Below are positions 56,589 to 64,000 of a DNA stretch of 64,000 nt, one piece after another (position 1 is the first letter of the stretch; each line of letters begins with the position of its first letter). Source of the DNA: Dastarcus helophoroides (lineage: Eukaryota; Arthropoda; Insecta; Coleoptera; Bothrideridae). The stretch is taken from assembly GCA_028583605.1 (NCBI GenBank), contig CM053327.1:16169629-16233628 (forward strand). The letters are read 5' to 3'. A program made the translations under genes and the position numbers. Below the pieces are notes generated by a model. That model was not told where the DNA came from, ran no database searches, and worked only from the letters and a program-made list of their open reading frames with translations.

Positions 56589-58845
56589 GGGTAGTTCTCC
56601 AGGAAATTACAATTTTCAGCGTTTGCGGTTTTTTCGGATTATTATAAATGATAAGCGTGGCCATATTATTTACCAAAGTATTATAACTAATTAGTTTTAT
56701 CATGAACACAACATATAATATGTCACATTAATTATTTTAAATAAATAAATTAACCTTAAACAATCAAAATGTCCGTCCCTTGGCTTATCATCGCAAAATT
56801 TCTCCTTCAAAGCCCAATTATGAAAAAACTGCAACAAATTTTTGCATGTTTAATTTTTTAAGACATTTTCATATTTACAGCAAATTTTAATTGGCTTATT
56901 TAAAATAAAATACTTAATTGAACAGTTTTCGACTTATTTATGTAAGCAATATAAATTTTTACATAAATACCATCTATGAAGAAGTACATGAACTGTCAGT
57001 TATTATATGGATTGGTTAGCCTTTTGTTAACTTTACAGCAAAAACAGCCATTCTGTTTTGTCTAAATTTTGAGTAGAATCAGCAAAAGCACGTACTGTCC
57101 AGTCAAATTGTCCGTCCCCTGGCAAGTGTTATTTCAGGTAATAACAGTAAGTACATATATTACGAATATGAAACTAATTATCCAAGATCGAAGTATCTAA
57201 TAAATATAAGAAAACATATTTTTTATGTATATCCTTAAAATTGTCCGTCCCCTGTAAAAAATTATTGCAGGGGATGAACCAACTTTAAGGAGACATACTT
57301 TTTCCTTGATTTCCATGATTCGATACCGACTAAGTCGATATCTTATAACCTTTTTACAATATAATCTTTATTTACTTTCATTAGTTAGTATCATACAATA
57401 AAATGGCACCAAAAAAAAATCAAAATTCAGCTGAGAGTAACAATTGCACACAAAGAAAAAGAGAAACAGAAAGAGCTCATTACCAACGCTTTAAAGATGA
57501 TCCCATTAAGCTTGCGGAGCAAAAGAAAAAAGAAATATTTAAATATTTAAAAATAATGGAAAGGGACCAAAGAAAGCCTAATTTCCAATAGGACGCCTCG
57601 AGAACGAAGGAAAATACAAAAACTTTGGCGAAAGAATTAGAGAGAATGCAGAAGAAAACAGACGGCAGAATCGATAAGACTGAATAACTGTATGACAGAA
57701 ATCTGCTCCTTCAGTGTTCAAAAATATCACCTGTAAACGATCTACATCTACAATCCATAAGAAGAATGACGCAAAAGAAAGGAAAGCAGAAGAGAAAGGA
57801 AAAAGCCTGAAATATCTGAAATTCTAGAAAAATTGCTACAATATCATTTCTTAAGGCTAAGTTGAACGCCTTTTGACAATAAATTTCATCGTATATCCAG
57901 AAGTAAATAACTATGCTACTCCAGGGAAAAGACTTCTGTAAATAGCTGAAAATCCCTTAATTACAAAAAAAAGGTACATTTGGTGAGTTATTGAAGAACC
58001 ATTAAAAGAAAATACTATGAACCTGAGGACCCACCAGGAATAAAAAGTACGTTTTGGTGACGTTGTAAAAAAAGAAAATGTAGTGCAATTAAAGAAAAAA
58101 GTTATAAGTATAACAAGATGTGGGTCTTAAAAAGGAAAAGCTCTTAATTCTGTGAATCGCATGGACAAAGTTTATAGACGTATTTTTGGAAGAAGATCAT
58201 GTGCTGTGAAAAAGGAATATGTCGTGAAGGGTAAAATAAGAAAGCATATCTATCTGACATCCTAAAAAATGTGCACCGAAAATTTTTGAAAACTAAGAGT
58301 GTTACTATCAGCTGTTCTTATGTTCTTGCTTGTTTTGCAAACTACGTCCATTTTGGATTGCCGCGCCAAAAATTTCGGAACGAAACACATGTTTATGCAT
58401 TACACATAATATTATATAACTCATTTTGTATTAAAACCCTACCATACCAATTAAATGAACTGCAACACGTAAAAAATCTTCCATAAACAATGGGTCTTTT
58501 TCAAAGAAAACCTTAGTGAATCTAAAAACAAAAAACCAAAAAAAAGCATGTTTAGTTGTCAAACATAAGAAACTTAATTTTCTATTCAGTGTGTTTATTA
58601 TTTGAACTGACGTTTTTACTTGTTTTTATTAATATGTCCATCCCCTGAAAGTATTGTCCGTCCCCTACATACACTTTTTTGGAAAAATTCCTTTGAAATC
58701 TACAATATCAATTTATTTGACTGACCCCTTTAAATTAACATACAGTTAGACATCCATCTTAGGAGCCACTTATTTAAATAAAATCAAGCAAAAAGGTCTT
58801 TTGTAAAAATATTGTCAAAAAATTGAAATTTCTGGAGAACTACCC
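56589..58845 (+). mobile_element. 2.26-kb TIR transposon of unassigned superfamily
   Basis: The ends are inverted repeats: GGGTAGTTCTCCAGGAAATT at 56589 and the complement of a near-identical end at 58845 (about 30 bp, few mismatches). TATA-rich DNA on both sides hides the target duplication. Five words of the form TGTCCGTCCCCTG lie near the two ends (56770, 57109, 57241, 58635, 58654), all on the plus strand. It encodes a decayed protein (next entry). Confidence 0.75.
57403..58486 (+). pseudogene. Decayed transposon protein with basic N-terminus
   Basis: The start ATG at 57403 opens a 62-codon frame (MAPKKNQNSAESNNCTQRKR, YQRFKDDPIKLAEQKKKEIF). After a stop the text continues in other frames as RTPRERRKIQKLWRKN and further basic stretches. 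From 58230 it reads SDILKNVHRKFLKTKSVTIS and SYVLACFANYVHFGLPRQKF. The N-terminal RxRxR..KxDPxK..E pattern with xxLKNLHxKF and a following 'YxxFCxLRPFW'-like block occurs in uncharacterised proteins widespread in arthropod and cnidarian genomes that sit in DNA transposons. I do not recognise the superfamily. More than five stops or shifts. Confidence 0.55.
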
Positions 58846-59120
58846 ATATATACAGTTAAATTAAGTGGCGCTTTAATTTTGCCTAGGAGCCTATTTAAAA
58901 TTCATAAAACATCACCTCAAGGCGTCTGATAAAAGTAGATCGGTGTTTTTTTACATAGAAACAAAAAAAACAAAGGGATTGAAATATAGATGACCAATAT
59001 ATTGAACATGGATAAAAAGGCCAAAATGGGAATATTTTTTTTATTTTGGTAAAATATGAAGTAGGAAAAAATATCCGTAGGCTTGGATAGCTAAAATAAA
59101 ATTTTTGAAATAATTCAAGG

Positions 59121-60364
59121 CAGTGGCGGCTGGTGCTAATAAAATTTGGGGGTTGCAAAGAGACATTTGCAAAAATGTGCGGAAACTGGAAATTTTAAAT
59201 TAAGCTGGAGGAAGGGATATTTATGATTTTAAATTGATATATGTTATACATATATCTCCTTTTTTTTATATTCGCAAAAAAAACAAAAGCAAAAAAAGAG
59301 GAAGTCCATACGACGGACGATCTTTGGCAGCTGCAAATTTATCAATAACTTTTTACTGAGGTCGAGTATTCCTTGAATTAAGTCCTTTTCTTTGAAGACA
59401 TCGTTAATGCGGACAATCTTTCCTGGCATAATGTATTTTTTTTTAAGTTTCTTTTCTTTTCAGACTGGAGAAGCACCACTCTGCTTCAGCAGAAGCCATT
59501 GGGATAGTTATCAGGATTTATAAAAGATTTAGGGTTTCACTAAGCTCACTGTTTTCTGAAATAATATTATAGAGTACAAGTAAACCAAAAGTTCATTAAA
59601 ACTTTTCTGTTTCGTAAATTACAGATAATTCAGTTCTTAGTTTTTGTAAATAAAAAATGGATAAACCTTAGCGGTTCCTTTAAAATTCTTTTCGAGAAAA
59701 GTGATTCTATGTTTGTTAAACTTTTCAGAAAAAATAAAGTTGCTGCAATTAAATGGCCAGTGAAGCTAAATCGTTCTTTAGCTTAGCAGATAACAATGTC
59801 ACATAGGTACTTCTTTAGCTTCGCGAACTACTTCTGTTAAAACTTCGCTTTTTACAAGACACCATCTGCACAATATTTAAGTCTGGAATAGGTGATCCAC
59901 GTCGCTTAATTTCCAGTTTTTCCGACACAGATCGGTTACAGAATGGCTGTGCAATTAAAATTTGCAGTGAATTCATTTTTATTTGTGTTTCAAGACCCCC
60001 AACATTGACCGATGACAGATTATAATAGCGAATCAATATTTGGTTTGCACCCACAAGTGCAACCTAATGCTTGCTTATGGGCAAGTATTTTAAGCGAACA
60101 AAATATGAGTTAACGCGCAGGTGCATATGTATAAAGCAAAGTTTGCAGTCTAGCCTGCAAACTTTGCAAACCATGGACCCAATAATGTCGTCAAACCCTT
60201 ACGAATTGGCGGAATCCGCAATAGTCAGCAGTATGTTTGGTAACGTTAAATCTGTTATCAATAAATAAAATAAACAACATAAAGAACAATTTACTTTCTT
60301 TTTTATCCCCGCGTTTTTTTGGAGGTTGCGCAAACCTGCAAACCTTAAGCACTAGCCGCCACTG
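59121..60364 (-). mobile_element. hAT transposon, internally deleted, 8-bp target duplication
   Basis: TIR CAGTGGCGGCTGGTGCT at 59121 and its complement AGCACTAGCCGCCACTG ending at 60364. The target duplication ATTCAAGG is exact (59113-59120 and 60365-60372). Coding remains read on the minus strand: an N-terminal piece at 60054-59815, the C-terminal dimerisation domain at about 59590-59450 and the extreme C-terminus at 59429-59244. The catalytic middle is gone, so the element is a deletion derivative that could only move with help. Confidence 0.92.
59244..60054 (-). pseudogene. hAT transposase fragments (zinc-finger edge and dimerisation domain)
   Basis: N-terminal frame 60054-59815: LIAQPFCNRSVSEKLEIKRR then GSPIPDLNIVQ and KKRSFNRS, resembling the GRPTPDL..K..RSFN region before the TTF/BED-type zinc finger of hAT proteins. 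After the deletion, minus-strand text at 59590-59450 gives LVLYNIISENSELSETLNLL, a stop, then ITIPMASAEAEWCFSSLKR, the conserved hAT C-terminal dimerisation motif (normally ...AEAERCFS...). Then NTMPG-like text leads into the 61-codon frame 59429-59244 (INDVFKEKDLIQGILDLSKK, KIVRRMDF). The missing middle includes the DDE active site. Confidence 0.75.
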
Positions 60365-60372
60365 ATTCAAGG

Positions 60373-61560
60373 CGTGTCAATAATGATCCAAAAATGAAAA
60401 AGAATGCATCTTTTAGCACTTTTGTGTTATTAAACTCTTTTAAGTTCTCCATTACATTTAAAAGTTCCACATCTTCTGATCCTTTTAGCTTTTGTTTGCA
60501 TGAACCTTTAAGCGAATCATTTTTAGAATTAAACTGAATATAAATAATATCTTTTGCACAATATTGAATCGGTTACAGGTGTCAACATGCCGAAAACTAA
60601 TTAGTGCCTATTTCAAATAGCGTCAACAGGGTAATATTGATATTGTTATTTTTACTTTTAATCCCGACCAATCCCGAGTTATTTACAGATTTAATTCACC
60701 TCTATTATTACCCAAAGCGCCGGCCATTCTGTTATTGAGCCGTTATTTCTAATGGCCAGCAAAACATCCCGGAATTTGTAAACATCACCTTTTATCCTGT
60801 AATTCACTGTTATTGTTCGATATACAACAAAGGCTCAAACACAACGTCAATCACAACGAATTACACGATAGAAATATCACAGGAGCAGATAAGGGACAGT
60901 GCATACGTGCAACCAACTGTCAAGAAACAATTCCCCGAATAGGGAATCGAGAGAAATTCGTGCGAAATAGTAGAAGGGGACCCGTTTTGGGCCACTGCAA
61001 AAACCTGACAATGGGAGAGGGATTATGACAGATTATGATAATCTCGGAGTTTGAGCTCATGTTGTCCGTTATTCTGCCCGCCGGGGGGTGATTTAGTGTT
61101 ACATAAATGCTAAATTAGTTATGTTTTGCTATCTTTACACCTTATTTTATTCTCTAACACATCCTTTTGATAATCATTTAGGGAACGTATATTATGTTAA
61201 TGATAGATAAATCTACATAAACTGAAAAATTTGAACCATCCTGTCTTCAGTTTTATTTCAAACTAACGGATCTCCACTACCTCTTCTATACGAATGTAGG
61301 TGATTGTAGGTATAAGAAAATACTCTAACCCATCATAAGAACTTTGACATCTTCACCGCTTTAAATAAAGTTATATGAGAAATATATTCAAATAAAGTGG
61401 TTGGTTTTAGCTTGAGAACACATAATTTAACTAATTTTAACTATCCTAAAATTTAAATTAATTTTCGATAATATAACTTGAAAGTGGTAGGAAAGGCAGT
61501 AACTTAGAATTCTTGTTACCTACTCTTAACAGTTTCATAAATAAATAAATAATAATAATA
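60373..61560. other. No gene recognised
   Basis: No frame is supported. GC-richer patches at 60710-60730 and 61060-61090 are short and not open. Confidence 0.5.
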
Positions 61561-61569
61561 ATAAGAATA

Positions 61570-61915
61570 GTGAAAGCTCAACCACTCATAAGGCTGAAGA
61601 CAACCTTATGAATGGTTGCGATGAGCCCTTAGGCCACTCATCTTTGTTAAAAATAGTTAAGGTTGATAGATAAGGAATTCTGACACTGCGACGTATATGA
61701 CTAGATGCGCATGCGCTTTCGGATGCAGTCGATCATGCACAAAGTGAATATTCTTAGTATATAAGGGTTAATTTTAGGATTAGGTGTTAGCATCTCTCTG
61801 AAGATGACAGTTTGGCTGTCGAAACGCGTTAGAGCAACCTTTGTTGTGCTTTTAAACTTTCTTGGTTTCAGGGGATAAGATTTCAATTTTTAAAGATAAG
61901 CAAGAACCCGTCCAT
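61570..61915 (+). repeat. Family F dispersed repeat, longest copy
   Basis: Runs from CCACTCATAAGGCTGAAGAC-like text through AAGGTTGATAGATAAGGAAT, GCGCATGCGC, ATAAGGGTTAATTTTAGGAT and the hairpin to AAACTTTCTTGGTTTCAGGG and TTTCAATTTTTAAAGATAA. The hairpin: CTGAAGA (61798-61804), T, GACAG (61806-61810), TTTGG, CTGTC (61816-61820), GAAA (61821-61824). CTCT (61794-61797) and AGAG (61831-61834) could pair outside it. No protein coding. The 61-codon minus frame here is only a translation of the repeat. Confidence 0.8.
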
Positions 61916-62222
61916 TAACCAAAAAATAAGTCTTACTACTGAAAAAAATTTAGAAAATTGTATCCAAGACATTTTAAATGGCGCTTAAAAAGTGTTTTCG
62001 TGCATATTTCATGTCCAAAATGTTCAATTGTCAGTGATGGTTAGTATGTGCTAAAGTGACGTATCTATGCGGTAAAGGGCCACTTTACTAAATGATTTTG
62101 AGTGTAGTAAAAAAGCAAATATGTATTGCTAAATCTGTGAATTTGTGAAAATTATTGTTTATTTGTGTAATAATTATTTATAAATTCATTTCTGTTTAAT
62201 TGTTTTCCATGTGTTATCAACC
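61916..62222. other. No gene recognised
   Basis: A+T-rich leader-like stretch before the small ORF; no TATA-type promoter is singled out. Confidence 0.4.
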
Positions 62223-62378
62223 ATGGCTACCGAGGGTACTCGCACAAGGTCAACGATCTCAGGGGTCGAGTGCGACAGGAATGCTGAGGGAAAAAGTGCT
62301 TGCGATGAACCGAAATGCGGCAGCTGGGTTAGGGCATTCATTCGGGGTGATTCATGGGAGACGTATGGGCGCGGCTAG
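62223..62378 (+). CDS. Candidate 51-codon small protein
   Basis: CAACCATGG gives a near-ideal Kozak start at 62223. The frame reads MATEGTRTRSTISGVECDRN, AEGKSACDEPKCGSWVRAFI, RGDSWETYGRG, then TAG. The DNA is distinctly richer in G and C than its flanks, and an AATAAA (62452-62457) follows about 75 bp after the stop. Three Cys cluster as C...C(4)C. No family recognised and no splice partners seen. An overlapping 60-codon frame (62200-62382) is a less plausible alternative. Confidence 0.35.
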   Translation: MATEGTRTRSTISGVECDRNAEGKSACDEPKCGSWVRAFIRGDSWETYGRG

Positions 62379-62451
62379 TTAACGTTAACATGGATGGTTA
62401 AATGTATAGATTTTACTTTGTCTTTTCAAATGTTAGTTTGATATTTTTGTA

Positions 62452-62457
62452 ATAAAC
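62452..62457 (+). promoter_or_regulatory. AATAAA poly(A) signal candidate
   Basis: Located 74 bp after the stop of the small ORF. The hexamer is frequent by chance in A+T-rich DNA, so weight comes only from its position. Confidence 0.25.
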
Positions 62458-62459
62458 GG

Positions 62460-64000
62460 TTGTTTACACATGTTTAAGTAAAATCTTGCTATTAAGTAAC
62501 AGCAGAGATTTTTATTAGTGCTAATACTTTTAAGTAATTTAGTTTCAATTTATTTTGTACTTAAAATTTTGGTTAACACATGTCACTAAAAACAAGAAAG
62601 CTAGTACAAAAACGGATTCATAGGTAAAAATCACTAATAAAGTTTCAATTTTGTTCTTTAGCATTTTTAGTATTTGTCATATTTAAGCTTTAGAGCAGTT
62701 TCGCAACTTTTTGGTTTATCCTAATTTTTGAGTTATATTTTGGAGGAAAATGGTGTAAATACGACTCATTTTGTGTCTTTGGACGATACACAGACGATAT
62801 TATCGACAAAGTAGATTTCTTATCAATGCTACTTTAATCAAGAGGGCCATAAACATGTCTAATCTATCAAAGGCGATGCCGATATCGCTCCCATCTCTAG
62901 TCTGGGCAATTTCAGTTGTTCGCATTCCTACAGATTGTTGTTTCCATTTTCGCCGTTTTCGCGTCCGGCGCCGGCGAACTTTTCCCTTTTTCCCTCTGCT
63001 GCCGGTGGGTCGGAGTTAATAGGATTAGATTTTTATGGACAATGTCATCTGTTCTTTTGTGCTTACAACTCCAATTTCATATGTGCAAAGTAAATATGTC
63101 ACCATTCGTCTCTGAATTTGTATTAACTTCTTTGTTCTGCTCATATTGTTGATTGCATTTTACGGAATTTTTTTCCCGTTTTGTTCGCTTAAACGAGTTA
63201 GTATCACTCCTGTCAAATGAACATTCTTCTTTTTAACGCTATTGCAATTCTGGAAATTGTGCTTTAAAATAGAATCAACCCACGCGTTTCGTAGAAGTCT
63301 GTCTCTATTACCTTTAGTGCAAAAATAGGTCGAAAGCGAGTCTGACCCGCGCAATTAAGACCTTATTTAGTATCTGTAGATTCCTAAACTAAACCTACGA
63401 TATTAAGTCTAGGCGTTTTTTTTTTAAATTATCCTACCAAAACCTAATTTTAGCACGATTTTATAATTGAAAAAGTAAAAACTAAAAAAAATTGTTTGTT
63501 ATTAAATTATACAAAAAAAATTCTTAATTTAAAGATCAAAAATTTGATCTAAACCCAAAATGTGCAAATAAAGGTCCAGTAAAACAAATCGAAATAGTTA
63601 GATCGAAGTATCATGATTAAATTAATAATTTGGAATTAATAGTGGAAATATAAAATTGTGAAAACAATGTTTCTCTAAATTTCTGATTTAAATCTAAATT
63701 TTGCAAAATCTATAACATAAGAATGAACGGTTTATAATCTACAAATCGTCGGGATTTCTAAGAAAGTGTGTAATAAGTATTTGCAAATTAAGGTAAATGT
63801 GTAGTTGGTTTATGTTCCATCATCAATGGTCGTTATTAAAACTGTCCTTGAAAAAATGGATTGAAACACTGTCGATATCTCTATCTTTTGCCCTTGAATT
63901 CATTTCAGTATCTATACTAGTTAAGGGAAAAATAAAATAATCCCTAAGGGTTGTTACCTTCATATCTTCCAGCAGAGATTTAAAAATCACTCTAGGAATA
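62460..64000. other. No gene recognised
   Basis: A CpG-rich patch at 62935-63010 (GCGTCCGGCGCCGGCGAAC) is open in two overlapping plus frames. A 64-codon minus frame lies at 63160-63354. None has a recognisable motif. Confidence 0.4.

Noticed and set aside
60115..60160. GTTTGCAG/CTGCAAAC palindrome as an origin or regulatory site
   Set aside because: Lies inside the hAT element next to its transposase start and is explained as element-internal sequence.

Overview
This is an A+T-rich eukaryotic (very probably insect) genomic window with no long intact host gene. The case for an insect rests on three things: the mix of transposon families (CR1/Jockey-type LINE, RTE-type LINE, a mariner-like element with a DUF4817-type N-terminus, Tc1, hAT, a solo LTR), a short CCTAA (TTAGG-type) run at 19421-19436, and splice-site-bounded exon-like fragments. 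The order of insect is not determined. No tRNA, rRNA, CRISPR array or bacterial operon structure was seen.

Layout. 1-7.0 kb: mostly featureless A+T-rich DNA, a 0.85-kb MITE-like element with terminal inverted repeats (TIRs; 2409-3253), then a long degenerate low-complexity array built on TTTCGACTTTT/AAAATTTTGA words that flips strand near 5.6 kb. 7.0-17.3 kb: a solo LTR with ATAT target duplication, a small dispersed repeat ('family F') carrying a covarying hairpin, a mariner-type end, more of the array, and a broken LINE on the minus strand (about 12.8-16.25 kb: endonuclease, reverse transcriptase, 3' tail). 17.3-24.2 kb: quiet DNA, a decayed exon resembling WDR19/IFT144, a 2.5-kb cluster of local repeats that includes three exon-like copies, two LINE 3' tails in tandem, and two candidate minus-strand exons. 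25.0-26.6 kb: a 1.5-kb near-complete palindrome. 26.6-36.6 kb: almost nothing recognisable. 36.6-40.1 kb: a hAT-like non-autonomous element with 8-bp target duplication, itself holding a split (TA)n microsatellite, an LTR-like fragment and an almost identical 360-bp tandem duplication.

41.4-47.0 kb is the most structured part. It is best read as a nest: a plus-strand LINE interrupted by a minus-strand RTE element, which carries an internal 0.7-kb tandem duplication and is interrupted by a plus-strand mariner-like element with one frameshift. 49.2-51.4 kb holds candidate host exons on the minus strand, including a 33-nt micro-exon with strong splice sites. 52.8-60.4 kb holds a mariner N-terminal relic, a Tc1 relic, a 2.26-kb TIR element with five copies of TGTCCGTCCCCTG-like words, and an internally deleted hAT element with perfect 8-bp target duplication. 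60.4-64 kb is quiet apart from one family F copy and a 51-codon ORF in good Kozak context.

The coding features are mostly dead mobile elements, and no pathway can be reconstructed. The observations most worth following are the family F hairpin with compensatory changes and a hammerhead-like core, the LINE 3' stem-loop with compensatory changes, and the splice-bounded small exons.
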